This document shows positions 1-12,360 of a stretch of 64,000 nt of DNA, piece by piece; within the stretch, counting starts at the first letter, position 1, and each line of letters starts with the position of its first letter. Both the position numbers and the translations under genes were made by a program. The stretch covers positions 604,016 through 668,015 of the forward strand of contig CAUJNA010001713.1 in the NCBI GenBank assembly GCA_963377175.1, in the 5' to 3' direction. The DNA comes from Effrenium voratum. Its lineage: Eukaryota; Sar; Dinophyceae; Suessiales; Symbiodiniaceae. The notes below the pieces were generated by a model. That model had not been told where the DNA came from, made no database searches, and saw only the letters and a list, made by a program, of their open reading frames with translations.

Positions 1-195
1 AATACCAACGTGCGAGATTTACCGGGGGGTTCTTTTCCCAAACCTCCCAAGACTTTCCCAACCGAAAATTCGCAGACTCATAGGGGCTGGGGGGGGGGGG
101 AGGGGAGGGGGAGGGAGCCAAAATAAGCTCCTATTAAGTTCCGAATAAGGCCTTATGTTTTTAGCCTTAGTTGGGCTCCCTCTCCCCTCCCTCAC

Positions 196-366
196 CCCCA
201 GCCCCCATGACGGATTGCTTGATCCACCTCCGAGGCGCAGCACCAAGACGCCCACCAGGCACACGCCCCCGACGGCAAATACGGCCCGCCGCGCCAGCGA
301 AGGTTGCGGACTGCAGGTGCGCGAGACCATGAAGTGCATGTCAATCTGTTGTTCCCCCACCCTCAT
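196..366 (-). CDS. First coding exon of a signal-anchor membrane protein (partial, runs off left edge)
   Basis: Open from an ATG at 366 to a GT donor (GGGG|GTGAGG) at 196, 57 codons with mostly G or C in third positions. The product has a short polar N-terminus, then basic residues (SLARRAVF) leading into one hydrophobic stretch (AVFAVGGVCLVGVLVL), then a Gly/Ser stem. That is the look of a type II signal-anchor protein such as a Golgi enzyme, or of a secretory leader. A second possible start is the Met at residue 10. The rest of the gene would lie to the left, outside the window, so the family cannot be named. Seen: frame, donor and hydrophobic segment. Inferred: topology. Confidence 0.45.
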
Positions 367-677
367 GGGTCACATGTTCTTTTTGCTCTTACCCGACATA
401 GAAAAAAATGTGTCGGGCTAGAAGCTAGCCAACAAGGGAGATTGCTAACTACTTGAAATGTGCCATCTGCAACAAAGTCTAGAGACCCTGTAGCAAACCC
501 AAGATACAGTAAACAAACAACACACCCAACCTTCATCTCTCTTGCTTCTAGGCACTGATGCAAGCGCCCAGCCATGTCTCTATTATCTTCTTCTCCAAGT
601 ACGGGAGCCCGAATTCTGGGGCGGTTTCGTTGCCGAGCTCCAAAAGGGGCACCCTCCACCACACACGGACCCCCGGC

Positions 678-715
678 CTGTCAGCGAGGAGCAGCTCGTC
701 CTCGGTGCTGCCATC
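678..715 (-). CDS. Candidate small internal exon, unknown gene
   Basis: A 38-nt stretch with acceptor CCAG|GAT and GC-type donor AG|GCCGGG reads DGSTEDELLLAD with GC-rich third positions. Its boundaries match those of the better-supported exons elsewhere in the window. The plus strand is also open here over a longer stretch (about 541-860), so the strand is not certain. No family recognised. Confidence 0.25.
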
Positions 716-1695
716 CTGGCAATCCGGGCCAGCCCTGCGTCACAAACAAACCGGTTTTTGGCGAATCTTAGCTCAGCTGTTCATAGTCCTGCTCAGAGCT
801 CTGGGAGAGAAAGCCCTGATTTGCATATGTTTTGCTCTCGAGCCTGGCATCGAGGAGTATAGCATCTCATGGAAAGGACCCGCGTGGGTCTCCCGTCAAA
901 AGTCCGGAGTTTCGAGGACAAAGGTGGCCCGTGGGAGCCCTGTCAGAAAGGTCAACACTACGAAAGATTATCAACCAAGCAACTATCCAAACAAAGCAGT
1001 TGACCCAACCAATAAACAAACCAGTCAACCAATAACCAATAACCAGCCAGTCAAACAAAGTTGAACCAACTAAAAACCAATCTATTTGCCCCTTTGATTC
1101 GTTTGCTAAGTGCCCTTTTTGGTTTGATGGGTTTGTGCCCCCCGTGTGAGTGTCATTTGCATTCATGTGTCGGCTCGATTTGCCCGGACTGGGGAGGGAT
1201 TTGCTGGGGAGGGCAACCCTGAGGGTCTAAGTGCCCTTTAAATGGCGCGAGTGTCATTTAGGACTAAGTGGCCATATTTTCCAAACGGATCATAGCACCC
1301 AAAAATGAATCGAGGTCACTGAAAAGAAGCTGGATCAATCAATTCAACTGAACAATGAAACCAAACAATATCAACCCACCCATCAATCGACCAATCAATC
1401 AAACAGTTCCACTCAAAAAACAAACATACCAAACCAATTCAAATTCCAAACAATCAAACCGAACCCAAAACAATCAGTCAATAAATTATCAAATCGAATA
1501 ATCACTCAAGTAGTCGATAAATCAATCAATCAAATCAATCAATCAAATCAAGCAAGCAAACAATGAAGCAATTACGCAATCAAATCAAGCAACGAACAAC
1601 GAAGCAATTAAGCAATCAAATCAACCAAGCAAACAACGAAGCAATTAAGCAATCAAAACAAGCAAGCAAACAACGAAGCAACTAAGCAGTCAAAT

Positions 1696-1738
<43 letters not shown>

Positions 1739-1839
1739 TCAAGCAATCAATCAAGCAAACAATCAAGCAATCAATCAGCCTCCAGTCGAACCCGTTAATC
1801 ATTCCAATGGACTGATCATCTCCCGGTCCCCGGCCCTGC
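716..1839. other. Non-coding stretch, probably intron
   Basis: No exon seen. It is AT-richer than the exons and drifts from unique sequence into degenerate CAAT/CAAC/CAAG tetramers from about 960 onward. Confidence 0.5.
1320..1795. repeat. Degenerate CAAT/CAAG tetranucleotide tract
   Basis: Imperfect tetramers (CAAT, CAAG, CAAA) run through the tract, with about ten perfect AAGC units near 1,697-1,737. Units such as 'caagcaaacaacgaagcaatt' recur about every 40 nt between 1,550 and 1,690, suggesting slippage plus a higher-order unit. Not coding. Confidence 0.75.
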
Positions 1840-1901
1840 CTCAAAGCCGAGCTCCATGCTAAGCTCCGTCGGCTCCAGACCCAGCTCCAGGGACGACATC
1901 T
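1840..1901 (-). CDS. Candidate internal exon, acidic leucine-rich peptide
   Basis: 62 nt with acceptor GCGAG|AGATG and GC-type donor GAG|GCAGGG reads MSSLELGLEPTELSMELGFE. Eighteen of 20 third positions are G, C or otherwise match the window's exon bias. A plus-strand reading (LHAKLRRLQTQLQG) is also open and coiled-coil-like. The minus strand is preferred because all family-identified genes in the window lie on it. No family recognised. Confidence 0.3.
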
Positions 1902-2542
1902 CTCGCGCGTGTTCGAAATGGTGGGGACGTGGCGAGGCTGCGGCAACGCGAGTCGCGAGGGCGCAGGCAGGCGGCACAGTCCTTGGGGCCCTGCAGGAAT
2001 CTGAAGGCAAGGAACGGTGGAATCAAGGTGGATGTTTCTCAAAAAATGGTGGGTATGCTTTTAGTTTCCCTTTGGATCCACCCCAGAACAGGGTACCCTC
2101 AAAAAACCAGACACACCGGTTAGCATCCACACGCGTCATTTCGCATGTCTGAGCGCCCGGCCGGGCGAGGAGGCCTGGTGTGGATTGAACCGATGCAGGT
2201 TGTCTGTTTTTGGAGGGAACTCACAAGATGGGAAGATGTCTCTTTAGATTCCTTTTACACCGCCTCAAAAAGGTGTCTACAAAAGAGACATCCCTTGTGT
2301 GTACAAACAGCGAGCCAGTCAGGCAGGGTGATGGGTCAAAGTGGGAAAATTGAAAGGTGAGTGCTTGAGCCTGCCAGTTGACCTGGCATAGGCTCAGCGT
2401 TTCTGGCGTTTCTGGACTGTCTCAACGTGGTAGACCATACAATCTAAGGAAGCAAGAAAGGAAGCAGCAAAAACAAATGCGGCAGTCAGGCAGGCGCAGA
2501 GGGCGGGGGAGTTCTTCGATGACTTTAAGGATTGCAACTTGA

Positions 2543-2852
<310 letters not shown>

Positions 2853-2959
2853 CAAAGGTCCAGTTGTTCTATGTGTTCAGTGTCGTTTCTCTGTGTGTGT
2901 GTGTAAGTCTTTCTTGCTGTGGGCTGTTGATCCTTGCTTGAAATTGCACCGTCAAGGCC

Positions 2960-3055
2960 CCAAACAGCCAAGGCGCGGCGGCGGCAGCAAGCTGGGCGAA
3001 GCCGCAACGAACTCGGCTCGCAAGCGTCGAAGCAGGCGTCTAGCACCCGAATCAC
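2960..3055 (-). CDS. Weak candidate exon, GC-rich
   Basis: GC-rich island after the AAGC arrays with a fair minus-strand acceptor (GGTGCTAG|ACG) and a possible GT donor (GACG|GTGCAA) near 2,950. Two minus frames are open, one Cys/Arg-rich and one reading RLLRRLRAEFVAASPSLL. Neither can be tied to a family. Confidence 0.2.
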
Positions 3056-3106
3056 TGCCCCCCAAGTGGGCCCCCAAGGGTATGAAATATACAGCGACCA
3101 TATACA

Positions 3107-3195
3107 TATATACATAATATATATATATATATGTGTGTGTGTTTGTAAAGATATAGCTTTATATACACATATATAAATAATATATATATATATGT
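3107..3195. repeat. TA/TG-rich low-complexity tract
   Basis: Runs of TA dinucleotides interrupted by (TG)n around 3,130-3,142. No coding potential. Confidence 0.8.
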
Positions 3196-3199
3196 AGTA

Positions 3200-4638
3200 A
3201 AATATATGTTTTCCACAAGAAGCAATCATAAGTTTAGGGCAGTCATCTTGTGAGGCCTGGGGGCAAGGGACACTTTTGGCCACCTGAGAGAGCTCACAGC
3301 GGATGGCCAACTATCCCCAAGATGGTCCAAGCAAAACAGGGGTAGCTACCCGGGGTAGCTGACAAAATGGTTGCAGAAAACCGGCGGAACACCGACCTCT
3401 TAGCTTGAGATGCTCAAGGCAGTAAGTAACGTGACGCCAGACATGTGCGTCACCCTTTCCTGCGAGTGGAGTCATGGAGGGACGGATCTTGTAACTCTCC
3501 TGGTGAGTCGACTCAGCGGCCATCAAATCGGATGCGTGGCACGATGCCGGTCACACCAAGAGCCCGGCCCCCTCGGAAGGGCCTCCGCTTCAAGACATCG
3601 ATGGATCCGCATCGCCCGATTTGGGCTGGGGATGGGCTGGGGCTGAGGAAGCCCCTTGTTTGATTCACCTTAGCCTTTAGGCCAGGGACCAGCTGTGGCT
3701 TTATGTGTGATGTCGGAAGGCCTCCCTCAGGCCAGCAACGCTCAGGGGAATCTGAATTAAGAAGCTGGACCCTGTTTGTTAAACCCGAAACCGGCTTTTT
3801 GGCCTCCACCTTACATTTGTCCCCCCCCCCAAAAAAAAGCATCTGGTTGGGGGGCCCGCAAAAGGAACAGAGACCCATGTTGAGCCACCCGATTGGCTCG
3901 CCCGGCCAATCGGCAATCCATAACATATGAAGTGGCAAGCTTTGAGTGAGCATTGTGGCATATCGTAGCCTGCAAAAAGCGTGTGTCTTTTTTAGTGGTA
4001 CCCTTTGCTGGAGAGGGTAACAAATGAAACACTATCAGTTCTGGGGGTCCCCTATTTTGAGACAAGCCCAAATGCCTACAAACGAGGAACGCGTGTGAAT
4101 CGACACGCCATCAACACTGAGCCAATGCTACAACAAGTGTTTCGCTGGCGCAAGTCCAATACAAACTTGAGACATTCAGAAATTGTGGTTGCACTTGGCT
4201 GCTAAGAATCTTCACACATGAAATTGCGGTGTTGAACAATGTTTGGGCTGGAAAGGCAGGGGAAACCCATTTGGGCGAGGACCAAAGCAAAAGCAACCAG
4301 AGGCCAAACAGGGCGACACGAACGATAAACAGCTATGTGGGCTTGTTTCCGAGAAGGCGACTCAAGCAAAACTCCTGCTTGAGGCGACCTTCAGGACATC
4401 GGGACAATTCCGTACAGAACGTGTGGCACGGGAAAAAAGAACAACAACAATTGTCATGTGTGACAGTTACGGCCCCCAAACAATAGCAAGCGACTAAATT
4501 ATGCGCATCGCAAGGGTATTTTCTATCACTTTGCTAGAGTCGTCTTGAAACCCCACTGCGCAACAAAGGCGACTGCGCATGGTTTTCACATCGTGATCAG
4601 CTGGATGGGCCACTTCGGCCAGCGATGAGGATTGATAC
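3200..4638. other. No confident gene
   Basis: Mostly unique sequence. A GC-rich patch at 3,545-3,650 is open on both strands (minus frame with RRPFRGGRALG next to a GTGTGA donor) but cannot be assigned. The rest looks intronic or intergenic. Confidence 0.4.
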
Positions 4639-4731
4639 CAGCGATGTCTTCCAAGCGCTGGCGTGGCACGGGGCAGCTGGCAGCTTCACTCATCCTCAGC
4701 TCGGTGAAGGAAGGGGCCGGCTGCAAAGCAT
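4639..4731 (-). CDS. Internal exon, unknown protein
   Basis: 93 nt bounded by a good acceptor (CACTGCTGCAG|AT) and a GT donor (GCTG|GTATCA). It reads ALQPAPSFTELRMSEAASCP followed by VPRQRLEDIAG, with 30 whole codons in frame. Third-position G/C is high. I do not recognise the protein. Flanking exons were not identified. Confidence 0.45.
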
Positions 4732-4861
4732 CTGCAGCAGTGTGAGCAGGTAACCTCTTTAGCAGTGAAATGCAACAAAGCACGTTCAAGGGAATTTTCA
4801 TGTTCAGTACTTCCTTTCTGTCTATCTTTGATTCTTCATTCTTTTCTGCTGTCTTTCTGTT

Positions 4862-4915
4862 CTGTCCTTCTTTCCTTCTTTCCTTCTTTCCTTCTTTCCT
4901 TCTTTCCTTCTTTCC

Positions 4916-4950
<35 letters not shown>

Positions 4951-4951
4951 C
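4862..4951. repeat. (CTTC/CTTT)n microsatellite
   Basis: About 20 pyrimidine tetramers, CTTT/CTTC, ending next to a G-run at about 4,968. Confidence 0.9.
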
Positions 4952-5227
4952 GCCTTTTTTGTTTTGGGGGGGGGAGGGGGGTCAAAACTAGGGGCCCGGT
5001 TTGGCGTCCAAAACGAGTACATAATTGTGAGAACAAGCCATTGTAAATTTGCATTGGGGTCTGTTACAAGCCACCCCAGGTCTGCTTCAATACCAGGCCG
5101 TCATCCTGACTACCAAATGGAATCATAATTTCAGATTTGAGGGCTAGGAATTTCGGCCAAACTTGCCTGCAAATCCTGGCAAAACCAAGGGAGAAACAAG
5201 GTCACGCCGCCACTAACGGCGCGGAGG

Positions 5228-5492
5228 AATTCACAACCCTGGCAAACACCCAATCAGGATTTCTGGACATGAAGCAACTGCGGCATTGCTTCCTACAAGC
5301 AATCACACTGGTTGTGCCGCCATTGGTAGTTATGCGAGTATCGCCAACGCTCGGGATTCAGCCCGCCCTTCTTCTTAGCATGACACCACCCTGGCAATCG
5401 CCCAATCAGGATTTCCGGACATGACATAACTACGGCATTGCTTCCTGCAAACAATCACACGTGTTGTGCCGCCATTGGTGAGCAGAAACAAC
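5228..5492. repeat. Direct duplication of about 90 bp, two copies
   Basis: Copy 1 at about 5,238-5,327 and copy 2 at about 5,390-5,481 share CTGGCAA-CCCAATCAGGATTT-GGACATGA and end in TTGTGCCGCCATTGGT, with scattered substitutions. Spacing is about 155 nt, so this may be an old tandem duplication of a longer unit. Not coding. Confidence 0.7.
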
Positions 5493-5499
5493 CCTTACT

Positions 5500-6734
5500 C
5501 CCCTGCAAGCTGACATGGAGCACCCCAGGTTTTTTTTGGGTGCCATGAGCATCTCCTATTGGTGCTTTTCAAATTAGGACCCTCCTCCAGGTGGTTAGTT
5601 TCCATTTTTTGTGGTCCCTTGAAAACCTCAAGGGGGGAAAACCCTTGCTTCCCTGGGGTCCTTTTGGTTTCCCTGGAAAACCAACCAAAGGGCAGTCAGG
5701 CCCAACAAGAACAGTGACACACCCAGATTGGCTGCCGGCCTTGCAGCCCTTGCAGCGTTCAGTGCCCCACACCCGTCGAAAGAGGGACGCCAAAGTCATG
5801 GCACCTGGCGAAGATGGCTGCCATTGTATAGGGAAGTCCCAAGGGAAGTTGGGGAGGTTCCAGAGAATTGTTTGCACCGAAGAACCACTCAAAAAGAGAC
5901 AGAAAAGTCACTACCAGCGAGTTACAGCTTTGAACAAGCGTAATTATTTTTCCACACGAAAACCACTTCAAACGAGGCAGAACATCAACACCACAACTGC
6001 TTCTAACAATCCTAGTGACTTTTTTCCACCCGAAAACCGCTTCAAACGGGACTGAACAATCATTTCCAAACAGACACGCAGACAAGACACCAAGCCAATC
6101 CAACAACAAGTTACTTTTGCGCATCGCCAGCAAAATCTGCATCACCATCTCAGCATCAAGCATCACCAGCTTTCACCAGCATCGCCAGCGTCCCGCATCA
6201 TCGCTGGCTTCGCCAAGTTTTATCAAGGAAGTTTTAAGCCAAGCGCTTCCTGAGCAAGAATGTGACCCTGTGGCGCTGGCGACGCCCCTGCTATGAAAAG
6301 GTAGGTTCTTGCTGACCCTCCCCCCAAAAATAGCAATAATAATAACAACAATAATAATAGCTCGCCCTTTTGAGAGGGTTTGCCCGTGTCTCACTTCGGA
6401 CCGCGCGTTGGATGGCTTGTGCATGCCTGGGGATACATTTCCGAGTGCGGACTTGAGATATGGTTCAGTCTCTGACCAATCGCAGGTGGCCAGACCATTC
6501 TGCAGAGCTAAGTTCCTCAACGAGCTAAGTTCCTCAACCTGAAATAAGGGACTCTCAAGGAAAGGACCTATTATACATGGTGAGCTCGTCTTTCCCCCGA
6601 AGTGAGCTCACCATGGAAGCAGCAAATGATTGCCTTCGCGCACGAGCACAACACACCCACTTACACCCGCTTGGAGGCAAAGACTAGTCAAGGACAATAC
6701 TGAGCACCAACCTTCTGAAAAATTAGCCGTGCAC
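5500..6734. other. No confident gene
   Basis: Holds a hairpin-like segment at about 5,660-5,695 (CCTTTTGGTTTCC followed by GGAAAACCAACCAAAGG), a run of 'accacttcaaac' near-repeats at 5,880-6,050 and ATC/CAGCATC runs at 6,120-6,190. No exon assigned. Confidence 0.4.
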
Positions 6735-6836
6735 CTATAAGGGTTTCCTGAGCAAAGCCAGCCGCCCAAAACAGACTTTGTCCGAGGCTGGCGCCCATCA
6801 CGGGCTTGCTGAGGTGCACGAACCACTCAGGCAACG
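6735..6836 (-). CDS. Internal exon, unknown protein
   Basis: 102 nt with acceptor TTCTGAAG|CG and GT donor TATAG|GTGCAC, open throughout. It reads LPEWFVHLSKPVMGASLGQS then LFWAAGFAQETLI. The middle is hydrophobic (SLFWAAGFA) but short for a membrane span. It lies downstream of the permease stop, so it is either a further permease exon or part of the next gene. No family recognised. Confidence 0.45.
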
Positions 6837-7585
6837 CTTCAGAAGAATGCCCCACCTCGGCACAGGCTTGTGGTCTCTGTTCTCGTTTCTCTGGGCAAAT
6901 AGGCGGGCGGGAAACAGGATCGAGGCTGTGCATCACCTTGTGTCTGGGGGCAGCTGTCTACACTGGCAGCTAGCTCATGCCTGGACACTGGACTGACACA
7001 CCAAGTGCATTCATCCCTCAGGTGCAGGTTGAAGGTGAGACACACACTGCCTTTGTCCGCGCAAAAGGAGCCGGCTACATGCGGCCTTTTCGCGGCAGGG
7101 GTCAAGGTGGAGTGTAATATTTACAATTTACATGACGCGGTCTGTTGGCCTTTGTTGCTCGTGCCATAAGCGCGGATGTGGCTGGTTTCTGCTTGAATGT
7201 AATTAAGAAAAGGCCAAATGATTCCCTTTCAACCGTATTTTGAAGGACCCCCTTTCAGGGAACTCATTTTAGACCTCCGGTGGCAAACATGTTTCCAACA
7301 ACTGACAACCACACAGAGCAACGAGTGGGGAGGGGGAAGGGCATGTTGAGTGTCCCACCCAAGCCCACCACACGCCTGAACCAGCTCAACGTTCAGGAAG
7401 TCAGCCAGGTAGCTGAGGCCAAGGCTAGCAAGCCACACCTAAGACGAGGCAGAATCAAATTCAACATCAGTTCACCTCCAGCTCGAATTCAGGTGGGAAT
7501 CCACTCAAAATTTGAACTCACTCATACACAAGACTTCGCACGGATTCTCAACGGCAGGATCTTAAACATCTCAAGTTTCAATAGC

Positions 7586-10500
7586 TCAGGGCTTGAGCCA
7601 TGGCGCTGCTGTGAGTACCCGCACGGCGCCCTGCATCCCCACGATGCGCCCGAGTACTGCGGCACTGGCGGCGCTCACTGCAGGCAGCGAGCTGAGCAGC
7701 GCAAAGGCGAGGCCCCCACTGGCGCCCGCCTTTTGCAGGGCCTCAGAGCTGCGGCCGCGGCTTGCGAAACGCCCCACCCCCCCCCGTTGTTGGCCTCGTG
7801 GGAAACCATAAGGGCCCTGTTCTACTGCACAGGGATCTCCCCTTTTATGCGCGACGAAAGAAAAGAGTTGCAAAGGCCGCGGTTGCCAAAGGGTTCCTCT
7901 CGCATCATTGACTCTTAGGGCTGGAAAAAGAGGCACCCAATCGGTCCACATCCCCCAATGATAGTGAATGGAGTGCACGTGTGTTGATCTGCAGGTTGTG
8001 CAGTTTACAACAGCTTTGATTGATGGTGTGTGTGTGTGTTTCTGTTCCCTTGATGTGAGTTGAAATTAAACCCCGGTTAAGTGAAGGTTCGCAAAAGACT
8101 GTCCCAACCACAAATGGGTGTCCCGCCCTTTCAACTCCTTTACGCGAGTTTGGGTGATTCGAGCAAATTCTGCGAATTCCAATTTGCTACCAGGCGTTGA
8201 TTGTAACTCATGATTTGTTGTCACAATTTGAGCACCGTGGCCAATTACGTGCATACAACTTGTCACCTTTGGAGGCCTTTCACCTTTTCTGAGTCGGGTG
8301 TACAGTACGTGCGGGTTTGTGGCGGGTGTGTGGCCAACACGTGTCCTTTTTGTTGAGTTCTTATTGCCAAGAGATTCGTGCATGTGGATCATTGAACTGC
8401 CAACAGTGTAAGCCACGCAAACCACCAAAGCCAAGTTGCAACTGCAACTGGTACCGAGGCATGCTCACAGAGTTGCATGGGCAAAGCCAAGGCCAGCATC
8501 ACTGCCCTGCCACGAGCTCCGCCCAGAACTGCGGCACCCAGTCCGCCAGGCAAGGCAGCCGTCAGCAGAGAGGCGAAAGCAAATCCACAAAGCAAGGGCA
8601 GCAAGAGCTCGTCAAAGCCCTCCGTCACGGCATCCCGCAGACCAAAGGCCATTCGTTTCAGTATTGACTCTTGGATCACCTCCTTCTTCTTTCCTCAAGG
8701 GCTCAAACGGTCTGCAGTAGCCCACTAAATCCGCAAAATTCAAAGAAGCAGTGCCAGTGGACCTCTACGTCTTACCCATCCCCGGCAATGCACGAGGGTG
8801 CAAACAGGCTCCTCAATATTGCTCAGAAAATCTGAGCTGGCACAGGTCCAACTATCTGCTACATCATCTTTGCCTTGACGTCATGCACGCCCCTAGTGCA
8901 CCCCAGTAACTGGTTCGACTGATGTCTGCGACCCTCACACCCCCACCCAACACCCCCACACCCCCACACCCCGACCCCCCTCCCCACCCCCACCCACCAA
9001 CATTCACATCCCCACAAACTTAAATTGGCTGAGAGTTTGCCATACAGCCAGCAACGATGTTGCAACCATATATTAGATTGACTCATTGCGGGTGAACCAG
9101 ACCTCTCTAACATTACCTAGAAGCTTTACCCAAGTCAGCCCATGCGGATCAAATAAATCCACCTGATCAATCCCTTGCAAACCTTGACCCTCCAAGCCCA
9201 AACCTTCTGTGCGTTGTGAGTGTCTGTGTGTGTGTGTTTTGTGTGTGTGTGTGTTTTTGGTAGGGGGTCCCCTGCTCACCTTGGTTGAAAGGGGAGACCA
9301 AAAGCAAACCTACAATCTTCGGGGATCCCACTACGGGTTTTGCCACATACCCATGTCTTGTGCCCAAGTTCCTGGAGCAGTTGGGGCATGTTGGGGAGTA
9401 TGAAGCGCTAGAACTGGGAAGCATCACCTGCCAACTTGATTCTTACTTTTATCCATCAACATTAGTGTCAGGCAGTTTCATCTGCAATTCATATTGTGCT
9501 AGTTCATTGGAACCCCCCGCCAATTTGGACACACATGGGTTGGTCGACCCAAACAAGGTCGGCTTCCTTTTGGTTGCCTGAAAATCCCAAGAGGTTTAAC
9601 CCGAAGAAAGACACGTAACGTACTGTGGGTGGACAAAATTATGCACCAGTTGGGATGGATGAACTCTATGAACACCGGTTGATAAACCACCAACCGGATT
9701 TTGTCCATCCACAGTTCCTTTGGTTTGCTTTTGATCCCAAAAAAGATCAAACAAGGGCTTAACTTAACTCACTTGCTGAGTGGATGGCCCAAACAACTCC
9801 AAACTTTACATTTACCACTAAAATGGTCTTCCCAAAAAGCTTAAAGTTCATGAACTCAGGAAGTGAGTTAAATCAAGAAATCGCACACCAACATCTGTGC
9901 CCATCTCTCCTTCTAGTCTCGTCTCCGGCACCGCCAGGCCGGCGCCGGCCGCCAGCAGCCCCGCCGCCAGCAAGCGCCACAGCGCCAAGGCGGGGCCCAA
10001 AACCCCCGCGGTGAAGAGCAACGAGTCCAGGCCCGCGCTCTGCGCCGCCACCAGAAACGCCACCACCGCCTGTAGCCGATGGGAAACCATTATGTAGTTA
10101 GCCCTAGAAAAGCTGGTCACCCGTTTATACATAGATATATTTTTCGTGTATGCAATTGCACAAATTATATGTATTTGGAAATGTTTATTCTTGTATATCT
10201 ATGTTAGGATCATAGCGTTTGTTTTCATATTTACTATATTGCGCTCCACCTGGGTTGGTTGGGGGGCAGGAAAGGCCTGAGAAACCAACAGGAACTTCTA
10301 CAGTTGAAATCCTTGGGATGCAGTTCGGGGTCATTCCCTCATTCATAGGAGTGGGATGGTGCTCAAAAATCGGGGCCATTCTTGGTTTGTTTTTGAAGGA
10401 CAAGGCGGCACACTGCCAAGGCGGCACAATGCCAAGGCGGCACCAACAAGGCAAGCGAAAAGAGCTGTAACCTTCTGATGGTTTTGGGCACCTTGTCGGT

Positions 10501-11452
10501 TTGCAGCGACTTCAGCTGTCGCGTGCCTACCCCAACTTTCTGTCGTCTTCCCGTGGTATTCACGTAGATGTGGCCTTCCAGCCTTCCAGTCTTGCTGTAG
10601 TTTTGTAGTGTTCCCATAGTCTCTCTCTCTCTCTCTCCAGTTGGCGCCAACGGCTTGCTGGCAAGGTTTTTGCAATCACATGGCTATGGGTTGGTCGTGG
10701 TACGTGGGCGGCATTGATTGTTTTCGAGAACTGTGCCCCTGATCAAAGACATAGGCCTCCCCCGGCCTCCCCATTGTCGGCAACTCCCCTGTGGCTTGCG
10801 TAGCTCTCGCACTTATAGGGCGTGCCTTTGCACAACGACAAGGCATGTCGCTCGTCCATGCAAATCTTGTTGGGAAATACGTGGCAAAATCCCAATGGAT
10901 CCACCAAGAACAACACAAGCACATGTCATGTTCCGCCCGAACGGCGTCGCCTTGGTGCTTGCGCCTGCGCTGATGAGGCCTGTGGCCACCGGCAAAGCCC
11001 CGCAACTGCAGAAGGGGCTGAGCAGACCGATGGCCGCGCCCTTGGCGCAAGGCCAAGGTCCTTGGAGCAGCCGAGCGTCCGCTGTAGCCAGCGCCTGAAG
11101 CGCTGAAGGGCGGAGGGGTCTGTGGGAATCCGACTCGATGCATGACACCTAGGGAACCTCCGAACCCCGCCTGCAGAAGCCCAGTGCACAGAAAGCCCAA
11201 GAGCAGCCAGGGGCTTGCGTCTTCCAGTGAACCCCGAAAGTCCGCTAAGAAGGTCGTGAGGATGCCATCTGCCGGTTTTGGGATCAGCGGCCTTTCCCAA
11301 ATGCCATCCTCCTCGTCATCCCAGCCATCTGGTTTCTGCGCAGTCATGTCTGGTACCATCTCCTGTTCGCCCAGCGATGCTGCCTTTGAGCAACAGCTCT
11401 CATGACCCAGAACTGACTGTGCCACCGCCAGAAGGATCCAAACACAACGCAT
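7586..11452 (-). CDS. ArsP_1/YraQ (DUF318, PF03773)-type permease with signal peptide, five exons
   Basis: Predicted polytopic membrane permease. In bacteria this family includes the methylarsenite exporter ArsP and the SO_0444-type Cu/Zn effluxer, so metal(loid) export is the best guess. Exons: 11452-11171, 11094-10951, 10069 to about 9,920, 8693-8440, 7741-7586. Start ATG 11452 gives a leader (MRCVWILLAVAQSVLG), then an acidic linker. The family signature PFCSCGALPVATGL is in exon 2; the second repeat carries LCEHASVPVAVALQKAGASG across exons 4-5. The protein thus has two related halves, each with Cys before a Pro-Val-Ala turn, and about 8 hydrophobic segments, about 330 residues. Exons 1-2, 2-3 and 4-5 join in phase using GC donors (CA G|GC, AAG|GC, GTT|GC). 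The exon 3 end is uncertain. A TGA at 7586-7588 gives an ending TAAPWLKP, unless a GT donor at 7619 is used. Family assignment is firm, substrate is inference. Confidence 0.8.
8937..9000. repeat. CCCCAC-type minisatellite
   Basis: Irregular CACCCC units within the intron between permease exons 3 and 4. Plus-strand C-rich, so G-rich on the transcribed strand. Confidence 0.8.
9219..9256. repeat. (TG)n microsatellite
   Basis: Two TG runs separated by TTTTG, intronic to the permease. Confidence 0.85.
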
Positions 11453-12002
11453 GACGCAGCAGCGAGCTGGCCTATTGGCCGAGGGGGGCTTTCTGCGTGG
11501 GAAAGGAAAACTGTGGAATGCCGAAATTATCCAGCAAGCTCGGGATGCTATGTTCATCCTCAATGCTCTCATGTGATATCGAGCCATGAAATCGTCCTTC
11601 TTAGGTTGAGCTCAGTCAGCCAACCAAATTTCAACAACACAATCCATCCAGTTGTACTACTGGCCTGCCTGCACCTAGTCCAGGCAGCGCACTCTTGAGC
11701 GGAATCAGCTGCAGTGACAGTTGCCCAAAAAGGCGTGACGCTGCCGCAAGTCTGCGCATGCTCAGGTCTCCTGTGGAAAACAACATGCTAACATCCTGGC
11801 GGCCAGACACTAGGCAAACTGCTGAAGCTTGATGCCCCTTGGCCTCAAGCCAAAGCACTTCCACACAGGCTCAGCGTGTCCTAATTGCTGCTGAAGAAGG
11901 TATCAACAACATTGTAGACACTGGTCAGCAAAAGCATGTGCGGGGCATGTGTAGGAGCATGCGCGCTCGCACAAATGTCTCCAACCAGTGGTGCACGTGT
12001 GC
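11453..12002. other. Region upstream of the permease start, no gene seen
   Basis: This is 5' to the permease on the minus strand and would hold its leader and promoter. No TATA box or DinoSL-like sequence was found. Confidence 0.35.
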
Positions 12003-12314
12003 AACACGCATGAACGCATTCTCTCCTTGCCTGTCGGTCTGTTTGTCTGTGTTTCTCTGTCCGTCTTTCCGTCTGTCTGCCTGCCTGGCTGCATCTCTGC
12101 CCGCATGTCTGCGCGATTGAATATGTATGTGGGCATGTATGTATGCATGCATTTACGTCTGTATGCCTGTATATATATATACATATCTGTACGTTGGCAT
12201 GCCTATGTGTCTGTATGTCTGTCTGTCTGTCTGTCTGACTGACTGACTGACTGACTGACTGACTGACTGACTGGGTGAGTGTGTGAATGAACGAGTGACT
12301 GACTGACTGACTGA

Positions 12315-12360
<46 letters not shown>

